Below are positions 42,191 to 51,624 of a DNA stretch of 63,402 nucleotides, piece by piece. The notes below the pieces were generated by a model that was not told the DNA's origin, made no database searches, and was given only the letters and a program-made list of their open reading frames with translations. The position numbers were made by a program, and so were the translations under genes. The stretch covers positions 1-63,402 of the forward strand of contig NZ_OMWA01000008.1 of the NCBI RefSeq assembly GCF_900314615.1. Reading direction: 5' to 3'. Position 1 is the first letter of the stretch. Each line of letters starts with the position of its first letter. Source of the DNA: an uncultured Methanobrevibacter sp. (lineage in GTDB: Archaea; Methanobacteriota; Methanobacteria; Methanobacteriales; Methanobacteriaceae).

Positions 42191-43273
42191 ATGGTAAAAA
42201 TAGCTAAATTAGCTTTGGAAGATGGAACTGTTTTAAAAGGTGAAGCATTCGGTTATGAAACCACTAAATTAGGAGAACTTGTTTTTTCTACAGGTATGGG
42301 TGGTTACACCGAATCATTGACTGATCCGTCTTTTAAAGGAGAAATATTAATGTCTACTTACCCATTGGAAGGTAATCATGGGGTAAGTGAAAAGTGGTAT
42401 CAATCTGATAATATTCAGGTTGAAGGATTTGTCTGTCGTGAAGTTTGCCGTGAAGTTTCTAACTGGGGGCCTCAAAAAACTTTAGATGAATTCTTAAAAG
42501 AATTTAAAACTCCGGGTATTTCTGGAATAGATACTCGTGATTTGACTTTAAAAATCAGAGAACGTGGTTCACTTAAAGCAGCAATAACAACTGAAGATAT
42601 TGATGATGATAAATTGCTTGAAATGGCAAGATCACAGCCAAGTATTGAAGAAAGGGATGTTGTTCCTTTAGTATCTACTAAAGAAATCAAAGTGTTCAAT
42701 GAGGATGCTGATAAAAAAGTTGCTTTAATTGACTGTGGAGTTAAAAAGAATATCATTAACTCATTTTTAGAAAGGGATATTGGTGTAGTGTTATTCCCTT
42801 ATGATACTGATTATAAAACTGTCCTGGATTACTCTCCAAGCGGTTTGATGATTACATCAGGTCCTGGAAATCCTGACAGAGTAACAGAAACTATTGAAAC
42901 TATGAAAAAATTATCCAATAGATTACCTATTTTCGGAATCTGTATGGGTCAACAGTTAATTGCTAAGTCTTTCGGAGCAAGATCATACAAAATGAAATTT
43001 GGTCACCGTGGTGAAAACCAGCCAGTTAAAGATTTAAAAACTGGAAAAGTATTTATCACTTCACAAAACCATGGATTCACAATTGATAAGGAATCATTAA
43101 AAGAAACAGACTTGGAATTAGCTCAAATTAACTTAAATGATGGAACTCCAGAAGGTATTTCTCACAAGGAATTGCCTCTTAAATGTATCCAGTACCACCC
43201 TGAAGCTGGTCCTGGTCCAAACGATACAAGAAGTATTTTTGATGAGTTCAGTCAGATGATGGATGATTATTAA
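42191..43273 (+). CDS. carA: Carbamoyl-phosphate synthase small subunit
   Basis: The 360-residue glutaminase subunit supplies ammonia from glutamine to CarB for arginine and pyrimidine synthesis. The N-terminal small-subunit domain (GYTESLTDPSFKGEI) precedes a class I amidotransferase domain with the nucleophile cysteine in FGICMGQQL and the His/Glu pair in QYHPEAGPG. TGGTGAT precedes the ATG; the TATA box is at about 42141-42151. CarB follows after 21 bp. Confidence 0.95.
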   Translation: MVKIAKLALEDGTVLKGEAFGYETTKLGELVFSTGMGGYTESLTDPSFKGEILMSTYPLEGNHGVSEKWYQSDNIQVEGFVCREVCREVSNWGPQKTLDEFLKEFKTPGISGIDTRDLTLKIRERGSLKAAITTEDIDDDKLLEMARSQPSIEERDVVPLVSTKEIKVFNEDADKKVALIDCGVKKNIINSFLERDIGVVLFPYDTDYKTVLDYSPSGLMITSGPGNPDRVTETIETMKKLSNRLPIFGICMGQQLIAKSFGARSYKMKFGHRGENQPVKDLKTGKVFITSQNHGFTIDKESLKETDLELAQINLNDGTPEGISHKELPLKCIQYHPEAGPGPNDTRSIFDEFSQMMDDY

Positions 43274-43294
43274 AAAATTTGGTGAGGATTACAA

Positions 43295-46200
43295 ATGCCA
43301 GTTGATAAGGATATTAAAAAAGTATTAATTATTGGTTCCGGACCTATTCAAATTGGACAAGCTGCTGAGTTCGATTATTCAGGTTCACAAGCATGTAAAT
43401 CATTAAGAGAGGAAGGAATTGAAACTGTTTTAGTTAACAGTAATCCTGCTACTATTCAAACTGATATTGATATGGCTGATACTGTTTATACAGAACCGTT
43501 AACTCCCGAAGTTGTTGCAAAGATTATTGAAGAAGAAGATATTGATGCTATTTTACCAACCATGGGTGGACAGACTGGACTGAATATTGCAACAGGACTT
43601 GGAGATTTGGGTCTTCTTGAAGGAATTAAGGTAATTGGTTCTGATGTTCAGACAATTAAAGATGTGGAAGACCGTGATTTGTTTGCAAATCTTATGGAAG
43701 AAATCGGTGAAGAAATTCCTAAATGTGAAGCTGTGGAAAGTGTAGATGCTGCTCTTGAAGCTGTAAAGGAAATCGGTTATCCTGTAATTGTAAGGCCGGC
43801 ATTCACATTAGGTGGAACCGGTGGGGGAATTGCCCACAATGAAGAAGAATTAATTGAAATTGCAAATCATGGTTTGGATATGAGTTTCATTAATCAGGTT
43901 CTCATTGATGAATCTGTTCTCGGATGGAAAGAAATCGAATTCGAAGTAATGAGGGATAAAGAAGACACCTGTATCATTGTATGTACTATGGAAAACATTG
44001 ACCCTATGGGTATTCACACAGGAGACAGTGTTGTTGTCGCTCCAATTCAGAACTTATGTGATGAAACCATCCAGAAAATGCGTGATGCATCCATTAAAAT
44101 CATCAGAGCATTAGGAATTCGCGGAGGATGTAATATTCAGTTTGCTTTAAACCCTGAAAATGATGAATATAAGGTTATTGAAGTAAACCCTCGTGTATCA
44201 AGAAGTAGTGCTCTTGCTTCAAAAGCAACAGGTTATCCGATTGCAAAAATATCTTCAAAAGTAGCTTTAGGAATGACTTTGGATGAAATCAAAAATGACA
44301 TTACCAAAGAGACTCCTGCTTCCTTTGAACCTGCTATCGATTATGTGGTAATAAAAATCCCAAGATGGCCGTTTGACAAATTTAAAGGAATCAGCCGTGA
44401 AGTCGGTGTTCAGATGAAGGCAACCGGAGAAGTAATGGCTATCGGAAGAACCTTTGAAGAAGCATTCCAAAAAGCTTTAAGGTCACTTGATATGGGCTTT
44501 GACGGATTTGAATATGTTGAATACACAGAAGAAGACCTTTCACATCCGACTGACTTAATTTACTTCCAGATTTATTCTGCAATTAAGGACGGAATGGATA
44601 TTGATAAAATAAGAGAACTTACAAAAATTGATAATTTCTTCTTATACAAAATCAGAAACATCGTCAACTTTGAAAACGATGTGACTGCAGATAAATTGGA
44701 TGATGAAGATTACCTGAGAAAAGCAAAACAGCTTGGATTTTCAAATAAAAGACTTGCTGACCTGTCCGGTCAGACTGAAGAATATGTCAGAAATCTTCTT
44801 TCAAGATACAATATCAAACAGTCATACAAGATGGTAGATACCTGTGCTGCTGAGTTTGAAGCAAAAACTCCATACTACTACAGCAGTTATGATAAAGGAA
44901 ATGAACTGGTTTCCACAACCAAAAGAAAAGTTGTTATTCTTGGTGCAGGTCCAATCAGAATTGGTCAGGGTATTGAGTTTGATTACTGTTGTGTACATTC
45001 TTCCCTGGCTTTAAAAGAAGATGGAATCGAAACAATTTTGATTAACAACAACCCTGAAACCGTAAGTACTGATTATGACATTTCAGATAAGCTGTTCTTC
45101 GAACCATTGACCTTTGAAGATGTAATGGGTGTAATCGAGCAGGAAAAACCTGATGGTGTTATTGTACAGTTCGGTGGTCAGACCTCCATTAACCTGGCTG
45201 TTCCTCTTGCAAATGCTGGTGTTAAAATTTTAGGAACTCCATACGAAAGCATTGATAGGGTAGAAGACAGAGAATTGTTCGCAGAACTTTTAGAAAAACT
45301 GCACATTCACCAGGCTCCATACGGAACTGCTAACTCTTTTGAAGAAGCAAAAGAAATTGCAGAAAAAATCACATTCCCTGTTCTTGTCCGTCCGTCATAC
45401 GTTATCGGTGGAAGAGCAATGGAAATTGTTTATGATGTAAATGAACTTGAGGAATATATGAAAGAAGCTGTAAAAGTTTCACCTGACCATCCTATTTTAG
45501 TGGACAAGTTCTTGGAAGACGCTATTGAACTTGACGTGGACCTTTTATGTGACGGTGATAATGTATTTATTGCAGGAATTATGGAACACATTGAAGAAGC
45601 AGGTGTTCACTCCGGAGATTCTGCATGTGTAATACCTCCTCAAACTATTCCTGAACATATTCTGGACACTATTCGTGAAAACTCCAAAAAATTGGCTTTA
45701 GAATTGGATGTTAAAGGATTAATGAACATCCAGTATGCAGTTAAACTCGATGAGGAAATGGTTTATATCATTGAAGCAAACCCAAGAGCAAGTAGAACTG
45801 TTCCATTTGTAAGTAAAGCTATCGGAGTGCCTCTTGCTAAAGTTGCAACATGGATTATGGAAGGAGCTAAATTAAAAGACTTCAATTTAACCAAAGAAAT
45901 TAAAATTCCTCATGTGGCTGTAAAAGAATCTGTATTCCCATTCCTTAAATTACCTGAATCAGATACAGTTTTAGGTCCTGAAATGAAATCAACCGGTGAA
46001 AGTATTGGTATTGATGAATCATTTGGAATGGCATTCTATAAATCACAACTTTCAGCAGGTATGGAACTACCTAAGGAAGGAACAATATTTATGAGTGTTA
46101 AAGAAGCAGATAAGAAAAAAATCAGACCTATTGCTGAGAAAGCTTCTAATTTAGGATTTAAGATTGTCGCAACTGAAGGTACTGGAGTTGCCACAGGTCT

Positions 46201-46471
46201 TGATGATGTGGAATTTGTTAAAAAAGTATCTCAAGGATCTCCAAACATCCGTGATGCTATTTTAAACAAGGAAATTGATTTAATTGTCAATACTTCTGAA
46301 GGTAAGCAGTCTGCTAAGGACGGTTATATCATCAGAAGATTAGCTATTGAATTGGGTATTCCATATGTTACCACATTGGCAGGTGCAAGAGCAGCATTAA
46401 ATGCAATTGCAGCTGTACAGGACAGTGAACTCAATGTTAAATCTTTAAATGAATATGCTGGTGGAGAATAA
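43295..46471 (+). CDS. carB: Carbamoyl-phosphate synthase large subunit
   Basis: The 1058-residue synthetase is a complete single chain with two ATP-grasp halves. The first half has GSGPIQIGQAAEFDYSG and VRPAFTLGGTGGG. The second half has GAGPIRIGQGIEFDYC and VRPSYVIGGRAM. A C-terminal allosteric methylglyoxal-synthase-like domain follows (residues about 930-1050, ATEGTG, VNTSEG). Some archaea split this gene; here it is whole. GGTGAGG precedes the ATG. Confidence 0.96.
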   Translation: MPVDKDIKKVLIIGSGPIQIGQAAEFDYSGSQACKSLREEGIETVLVNSNPATIQTDIDMADTVYTEPLTPEVVAKIIEEEDIDAILPTMGGQTGLNIATGLGDLGLLEGIKVIGSDVQTIKDVEDRDLFANLMEEIGEEIPKCEAVESVDAALEAVKEIGYPVIVRPAFTLGGTGGGIAHNEEELIEIANHGLDMSFINQVLIDESVLGWKEIEFEVMRDKEDTCIIVCTMENIDPMGIHTGDSVVVAPIQNLCDETIQKMRDASIKIIRALGIRGGCNIQFALNPENDEYKVIEVNPRVSRSSALASKATGYPIAKISSKVALGMTLDEIKNDITKETPASFEPAIDYVVIKIPRWPFDKFKGISREVGVQMKATGEVMAIGRTFEEAFQKALRSLDMGFDGFEYVEYTEEDLSHPTDLIYFQIYSAIKDGMDIDKIRELTKIDNFFLYKIRNIVNFENDVTADKLDDEDYLRKAKQLGFSNKRLADLSGQTEEYVRNLLSRYNIKQSYKMVDTCAAEFEAKTPYYYSSYDKGNELVSTTKRKVVILGAGPIRIGQGIEFDYCCVHSSLALKEDGIETILINNNPETVSTDYDISDKLFFEPLTFEDVMGVIEQEKPDGVIVQFGGQTSINLAVPLANAGVKILGTPYESIDRVEDRELFAELLEKLHIHQAPYGTANSFEEAKEIAEKITFPVLVRPSYVIGGRAMEIVYDVNELEEYMKEAVKVSPDHPILVDKFLEDAIELDVDLLCDGDNVFIAGIMEHIEEAGVHSGDSACVIPPQTIPEHILDTIRENSKKLALELDVKGLMNIQYAVKLDEEMVYIIEANPRASRTVPFVSKAIGVPLAKVATWIMEGAKLKDFNLTKEIKIPHVAVKESVFPFLKLPESDTVLGPEMKSTGESIGIDESFGMAFYKSQLSAGMELPKEGTIFMSVKEADKKKIRPIAEKASNLGFKIVATEGTGVATGLDDVEFVKKVSQGSPNIRDAILNKEIDLIVNTSEGKQSAKDGYIIRRLAIELGIPYVTTLAGARAALNAIAAVQDSELNVKSLNEYAGGE

Positions 46472-46489
46472 TTATTCTTCATCCTTTTT

Positions 46490-47083
46490 TTAATTATTAT
46501 ACAAATATTCTTTTATATTTATACCGCAGGACGGACATTCCTCTTCGCCAATTTTCAGTCTGCTTTTACATTTAGGACAGAAGTTCAATTCCACTTTATA
46601 TTCTATTGTAGGATCAATAATTTTATTAATTTCAATCTTTTCTGTAACATTGCTTTTTAAAACATTCATGTCCCAGTTATTATCCATTAAAAGTTTCTTA
46701 TAGTAGAAAGCTTCAGTCATTGTATCGTAATAGCCGATTATGTCGTCCATTCTTTTAATATAAAAACCTTTAACTTTATGGTCAAAAAGGATTTCACCTT
46801 CCCTTTCTTTTTTGTTGACTTTTGAGCCTTTGATTCTGCCTTTTGGCCTTCTTTCAGGAAACGGCGGCAAATCCATGTTTTCATATTTGTTTTCAAGGTC
46901 ACATTCAACAAGCAAATCATAGTCAAAATTGCAGAAAAATAGTGCATCCCGTTCATATAATGCATCGGATAATTTCCTGAACTCTCCATAATCTTTATTG
47001 TTATGTTTAACTCTGTATACATCACCAGTTTTTACAATATTTCTGTAGAAGTATCTTATTTCTTGAGAGTTAATAGAAATCAT
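46490..47083 (-). CDS. Hypothetical protein with C-terminal zinc ribbon
   Basis: The 197-residue protein is not assigned to a family. The C-terminus has a double-CxxC zinc ribbon (CPKCKSRLKIGEEECPSCG). The rest is charged, with repeated aromatic/basic segments (two YxxxxxAxYxRD/KK-like units at about 35-50 and 120-132) that hint at an internal duplication. GGAG lies too close to ATG 47083 to be a normal SD. Such proteins occur widely in Methanobrevibacter. Confidence 0.6.
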   Translation of the reverse strand: MISINSQEIRYFYRNIVKTGDVYRVKHNNKDYGEFRKLSDALYERDALFFCNFDYDLLVECDLENKYENMDLPPFPERRPKGRIKGSKVNKKEREGEILFDHKVKGFYIKRMDDIIGYYDTMTEAFYYKKLLMDNNWDMNVLKSNVTEKIEINKIIDPTIEYKVELNFCPKCKSRLKIGEEECPSCGINIKEYLYNN

Positions 47084-47221
47084 CTCCGTTTGAAAAAGGT
47101 TTAGTGAGGTTTTAAGTATCTTTGGTTTTTCAACCGTTATCAGTATACTATTTCAAGTTTCAATTAAATAAATGTAATGAATGAAAAATTATATTAATAA
47201 AAAAAATTAGATTTTCCTTTA

Positions 47222-48376
47222 ATGTTCACTATAACTAACGGAATTATTTTAAAAGGTCAAAATTTAATCCCTTCCAAAGAAAATATCGTCGTCGATGACG
47301 GTAAAATCATTAATATTGGAAAAGACCTAAAAGAAGGCAAAATCATTGATGTTGAAGGTGCTGTAGTGTGCCCTTCATTTATTAATGGCCATATTCATAT
47401 TGGAGATTCTATTATTAAGGATGAAGGTTACGGATTATCATTAAGTGAAATGGTAAAACCTCCGAATGGGGTCAAACATAAGGCTTTAGCTAATGCAAGT
47501 GATGATGAATTAATTGATGCCATGAAACAGTCTATGTGGGATATGGTCCGTTCAGGAACTACTCATTTCATAGATTATCGTGAAGGCGGACTTGATGGTG
47601 TTAAACTTTTAAAAAAAGCCAGTGAGGATATTCCTATAAAACCGGTTATATTGGGCCGTGACAACAGTTTCTATGGTGATGATCCGGATTTAAATAAAGT
47701 TAAAACTGCGGTTCGAAAGCTCCTTAAAATTGCTGATGGGATTGCTCCAAGTGGTTTTGGTGAAATTACAGAAGATGTCGCAAAAATAATCGTTGATGAA
47801 TGTAAAAAACAAAATAAAATATCTTCAATTCATGTTGCTGAGTCTGAATCCAACCAGATTGAATCTCTGGAGGAATTTGGAAAAACTGAAATAGAAAAAG
47901 GTGTCAGCAGTAATTTTGACCAGCTGGTTCACTTGACAAATCCTAAAGGCAATGATTTAAAAATGGTTTCTAGTTCCAATGCTAATGTTGTTGTCTGTCC
48001 CCGCGCCAACGCTACATTGAATGTTGGGGTTTGCAGATTGAATGAAATGCTGGAAATGGGTATGGCACCACTTCTTGGAACAGATAATGTGATGCTAAAC
48101 TCTCCAAATATGTTAAGGGAGTTGGAATTTACTTTAAAACTAATGTCTGTATATTATAAAAGTTATATTGACCCATTAAAGTTATTGCAGATGGCTACAA
48201 CAAATGTCTGCAGTCATGATGTAAATAATGTTATACAGAAAACCCATATAAATGAGGGTAATTTCGCCGAATTTGTAATTTTCAAATCTTTTTCTAAAAA
48301 TCCTTATCTTAACATATGCAATCGCATAGAAACGAAAAATATATTATATATCATTAATAAAAAATGTATTGTATAA
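47222..48376 (+). CDS. Amidohydrolase-superfamily protein (deaminase-like)
   Basis: The 384-residue protein of the amidohydrolase superfamily has the metal motif HxH in NGHIHIGD near residue 57, His in SIHVAES near 203 and Asp in LLGTDN near 280. The arrangement resembles chlorohydrolase/S-adenosylhomocysteine or methylthioadenosine deaminases. The C-terminus is unusually basic and hydrophobic (SKNPYLN to the end). No SD is present and a TATA-like AATTATATTAA sits about 30 nt upstream, suggesting a short or absent leader. Substrate not assignable. Confidence 0.75.
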   Translation: MFTITNGIILKGQNLIPSKENIVVDDGKIINIGKDLKEGKIIDVEGAVVCPSFINGHIHIGDSIIKDEGYGLSLSEMVKPPNGVKHKALANASDDELIDAMKQSMWDMVRSGTTHFIDYREGGLDGVKLLKKASEDIPIKPVILGRDNSFYGDDPDLNKVKTAVRKLLKIADGIAPSGFGEITEDVAKIIVDECKKQNKISSIHVAESESNQIESLEEFGKTEIEKGVSSNFDQLVHLTNPKGNDLKMVSSSNANVVVCPRANATLNVGVCRLNEMLEMGMAPLLGTDNVMLNSPNMLRELEFTLKLMSVYYKSYIDPLKLLQMATTNVCSHDVNNVIQKTHINEGNFAEFVIFKSFSKNPYLNICNRIETKNILYIINKKCIV

Positions 48377-48414
48377 TATCATGGATATAAATCTATATAT
48401 TATGGGAGATGTTA

Positions 48415-48840
48415 ATGATGTATAAAAAAATATTGGTCCCTACAGACGGGTCAGAATTTGCAAAAAAAGCTCAAAAACATGCATTATTTTTAGCGGGTGT
48501 TTCTGGAGCTGAAATAGTTGCTGTGAGCGTCACAGAAAATAATTTTGTTAACGGACTTCCATTGGATGATGAAGTGTACCAGTTAAATCAACTCTTAAAA
48601 GAGAGATCAGAAGAGAATCTTGAAGAGTTCGACAAATTAAATGAAGATGATTTAAAAATAACTCATGTCATAAAAGAAGGTTCTCCTGCCCGATGCATTT
48701 TGGAAGTTGCATCAGAAGAAGATGTTGATTTGATAGTTATGGGTAGTTCTGGTAAATCTGGATTCGATAGGTTTATAATGGGTAGTGTAGCGGACAAGGT
48801 TGTAAATTCAGCTAAATGCGCAGTACTCGTAGTTCATTAA
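48415..48840 (+). CDS. Universal stress protein
   Basis: The 141-residue UspA-fold protein has the ATP-binding G-x2-G-x9-G-S pattern in VMGSSGKSGFDRFIMGS, so nucleotide binding is expected. The N-terminal KKILVPTDGSEFAKKA is typical. ATG 48415 is preferred because GGGAG at 48404-48408 is six bases upstream of it; ATG 48409 is too close. It is 44 bp before the CBS gene. Confidence 0.88.
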   Translation: MMYKKILVPTDGSEFAKKAQKHALFLAGVSGAEIVAVSVTENNFVNGLPLDDEVYQLNQLLKERSEENLEEFDKLNEDDLKITHVIKEGSPARCILEVASEEDVDLIVMGSSGKSGFDRFIMGSVADKVVNSAKCAVLVVH

Positions 48841-48884
48841 ATATTATCATTTAATTTTATATATTTGTTAATATAGGTGTTTTT

Positions 48885-49724
48885 ATGTTAGTTAAAAGAA
48901 CAATGTCTAAAAATGTAGTTAGTGTTTCTGTTCCAGGAAACAGGGAAAAAGTTTTAGACTTAATGAGAAAAGAAAACAAAGCAGTTCTTCCAGTTGTTAA
49001 AGAAGATACTGATATTTTAGTAGGACTAGTAACTCGTTCTGATTTAATTAATAATCCTGATGAAGAACAAATCGCAATGTTGATGAGTAGAGACTTAGTC
49101 ACTGTTAATCCGGGTGATGATGTAGTGGATGCTGCTCGCAAAATGATTGAAAATAATGTGAGAAGAGTTCCTGTTGTTAATGATGACGGTGAACTTGTAG
49201 GTATTATTACATCATTCGATTTAGTATCTAAAGCTTTGACAAAAATTGAAATCGATGATGCTGTTGAAAACTACATGATTACTACAGTTCCAACCACATG
49301 GGATCAGGCTCCATTAAATGTTGCTTTCGAATCCATGAATCAGTTTGGTTTAAAATCTATTTTAGCATTAAATGATGAAGCTAAATTGTCTGGAATCTTA
49401 ACTGAAACTGATTTCATTTCTGAAATAGAAATTATTTCTGAAAGAAGTGAACACAGCTCCACAGTAGGTACTGAAGGCGATAAATGGTCTTGGGATAGTA
49501 CTTCTGTATTGTACATTGAGAAAAACCATTTGAAATTCACTGATAAGGTAGTTGCTGATGTTGCTGTTGGAAATGTTGAAGTAGCTAACTCTAAAACTAA
49601 AGTTTCAGACTGTGCTAAAAAAATGAAATCCTTAAACATTGAACAGATTCCTGTAATTGGTGTTGAAGGAGATTTAGTCGGAATTGTTAGAGCTAGTGAT
49701 TTAATTAAAGCATTAGTAGAATAA
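48885..49724 (+). CDS. Four-CBS-domain protein
   Basis: The 279-residue protein is made of four CBS motifs: VLPVV/GLVTRSDL near 40-55, VPVV/GIITSFDL near 105-118, ILAL/GILTETDF near 170-183 and IPVI/GIVRASDL near 258-272. These sense adenine nucleotides or SAM. There is no catalytic domain, so it likely regulates a partner. AGGTGT precedes the ATG. The following gene starts 10 bp later. Confidence 0.87.
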   Translation: MLVKRTMSKNVVSVSVPGNREKVLDLMRKENKAVLPVVKEDTDILVGLVTRSDLINNPDEEQIAMLMSRDLVTVNPGDDVVDAARKMIENNVRRVPVVNDDGELVGIITSFDLVSKALTKIEIDDAVENYMITTVPTTWDQAPLNVAFESMNQFGLKSILALNDEAKLSGILTETDFISEIEIISERSEHSSTVGTEGDKWSWDSTSVLYIEKNHLKFTDKVVADVAVGNVEVANSKTKVSDCAKKMKSLNIEQIPVIGVEGDLVGIVRASDLIKALVE

Positions 49725-49734
49725 CTGTGGTATA

Positions 49735-50193
49735 ATGGCAGTTAGTCCGGTTTTAGTAATTAAAGTCGTTGATGATAGTGCTGTTGGTGTTCGGGCAAGA
49801 TTATATGATGATTTTGTCGAACACGAAATAGTCCTCAACTCTGTTCTTGCTTATTGGTGGGCTAATGATTTGCCACCTGTTGTAAAATTCTTGGAACTTT
49901 TCGAATCAGTTATTAAAAGAACTGTTAATGAGTTAATTCCTCATAAGGATTTAAAGCTTAAATATGAGGTTAAAGCCGATAATGAACTTGAAAAGGCTTC
50001 TGAAATTGAGATAAACTTAATTGAAATTGAAGCGGATGAAACAGGTTTTAAGATTGATGGCAAGCAATTGATTTTAAAAGGACTGGCGAAAACAGCAGAC
50101 AATTATGAGACTAATGAGTTTTCACAAACTTTTGAAAAAACTATTGAAACTCCCGAAATCGTTTTGAAAAAATATTTGGAAATGAAAAAGTGA
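49735..50193 (+). CDS. Conserved hypothetical protein downstream of the CBS gene
   Basis: The 152-residue acidic protein is not recognised. Its two halves look like beta-strand rich segments (SPVLVIKVVDDSAVGVRARL and residues 90-130) around a helix with an aromatic core (AYWWANDLPPVVKFLELF). The 10-bp spacing makes a CBS partner or cotranslated regulatory unit plausible (inference). Confidence 0.65.
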   Translation: MAVSPVLVIKVVDDSAVGVRARLYDDFVEHEIVLNSVLAYWWANDLPPVVKFLELFESVIKRTVNELIPHKDLKLKYEVKADNELEKASEIEINLIEIEADETGFKIDGKQLILKGLAKTADNYETNEFSQTFEKTIETPEIVLKKYLEMKK

Positions 50194-50382
50194 GTTTTGA
50201 TATTTTTTTATTTTTATCTTTTTTGATTTAGTGTTTCACACTCTTTTTATATCCTTTTTTTTGAGTTTTTTTCTGTTTGAAAATAATTAAGATAGGGTCT
50301 CTCCAAAACTTTTTATGGTATTTTTCTCATATGTTAGTATGTAAATAGCATCTCACTAAATAAATTTCAAGGAGCGTTTAAA

Positions 50383-50565
50383 ATGAAAATGCATAAGATT
50401 TGTCCAAGATGCGGATCAAGAAATGTTGATTGGATTATTCCTCAAAACTGGTCTCAGTGCATTTGCAGGGACTGTGATTATACTGGTCCAATTATTGAAG
50501 GAAACGATGAATTAGCAGAAGAAATTCATGAATCATTCATTGAATCTTTAAAAGATAGCGAATAA
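50383..50565 (+). CDS. Small single-zinc-ribbon protein
   Basis: The 60-residue protein carries CPRCGSRNVDW then CICRDCDY, a four-cysteine zinc ribbon, and an acidic C-terminal helix. AAGGAGCG lies before the ATG, which makes this short gene convincing. Such mini ribbons bind nucleic acid or proteins; function unknown. Confidence 0.75.
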   Translation: MKMHKICPRCGSRNVDWIIPQNWSQCICRDCDYTGPIIEGNDELAEEIHESFIESLKDSE

Positions 50566-50966
50566 TAGGATATGGAACGGAAAATATCTGGGGAATACAT
50601 TAAAGTAACGGATATTGCTTGAAGAACATTTTCCTCTCACGTTAATTTTTAAAATCATTGATTTCGACAATTTTAATTTCCATTTAATAGTGAAAATGTT
50701 TAAAACATGATGATGCATGTACATGAATATATTCCTATTGATAAAATAAATAACATCTATTTGTTATATTGATTATAGCTTTCATAAAAATCATGTTTTC
50801 ATCTACTTTTATTATTTTACTCATAAACTTCTTTGCATAAATTGGGTGCTGATTTTGAGTAATGCTAAACATTATGTGGGATGAAGCGCAGGGGATTTTC
50901 AGGTAAATTTTGATGGTTGTGTTTTCACTTTTGAAAAATAATAATTGTGATGATTTAATGGTGGTG
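50566..50966. other. 401-bp region without a supportable gene
   Basis: The sequence between the zinc-ribbon gene and tfuA contains no supportable frame. A minus-strand open frame of 81 codons overlaps the tfuA end and has no SD or family character. No structured RNA was seen. Confidence 0.5.
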
Positions 50967-51620
50967 TTAAAGTAAATCATCTCGGATTTGCTTTAATAAC
51001 TGTTTGGCATCTTCTTTTTTAATGTCTTTTGACTGGCGAATAAAATCAATCAGTTGGTCTTTGGTTTTGTTATCTAAACCGGATTCGGCCAGAGTTTGGG
51101 CATAATTTCGTTTAGGATAATATGTTTTTTTGGCAATTGTGGATAACTCCTCTTTTTCCTGGGTGGTGATGATGTTTTCACACATTGCATTTTCAAAAAC
51201 ATAATTCATATTAATCAACGGTTCGGATAACGCTTCCAGGCTATCGCTGTCAAGCATTACTGCAACATCATCATCTGAATCAACTTTACCGCTTGCATAT
51301 TGTTCATAGACATAGCCTACTCCAATCATTCCGAGACTGTCAAGTTCAGATGCTCTAAGTGCACCCATGCTTGAAGCTCCGTAAACTTTGACTCCGCTTT
51401 TAATCACTTTAAGAATTTCTTTATGCCCCACTGCTGAGTTCTGATGAAATACTCCGTCAATTATTCCTATAATGTCGGGATTTTCTTTTAAAGCAAGATT
51501 CAAGTCGCCTCTTTTTATGGGTCTTTTATAAACTACTTCAATGTCATCGCAGCTATCTAAAATATCTTTTGCTTCACTGAATGGAAGTGATAATCCTGTG
51601 TAAATTATGATTTTGGTCAT
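50967..51620 (-). CDS. tfuA: TfuA-domain protein, McrA thioamidation partner
   Basis: The 217-residue TfuA-like protein has the core region residues 85-110 (GASSMGALRASEL). With YcaO, TfuA is known to convert a glycine of methyl-coenzyme M reductase subunit McrA to thioglycine in methanogens, probably as the sulfur-delivering partner. It starts four bases after the ycaO stop. Confidence 0.88.
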   Translation of the reverse strand: MTKIIIYTGLSLPFSEAKDILDSCDDIEVVYKRPIKRGDLNLALKENPDIIGIIDGVFHQNSAVGHKEILKVIKSGVKVYGASSMGALRASELDSLGMIGVGYVYEQYASGKVDSDDDVAVMLDSDSLEALSEPLINMNYVFENAMCENIITTQEKEELSTIAKKTYYPKRNYAQTLAESGLDNKTKDQLIDFIRQSKDIKKEDAKQLLKQIRDDLL

Positions 51621-51624
51621 GTTA

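Noticed and set aside
50735..50980. Minus-strand frame of 81 codons downstream of tfuA
   Set aside because: No SD, no recognisable family, AT-driven composition, and overlap with the tfuA 3' end.
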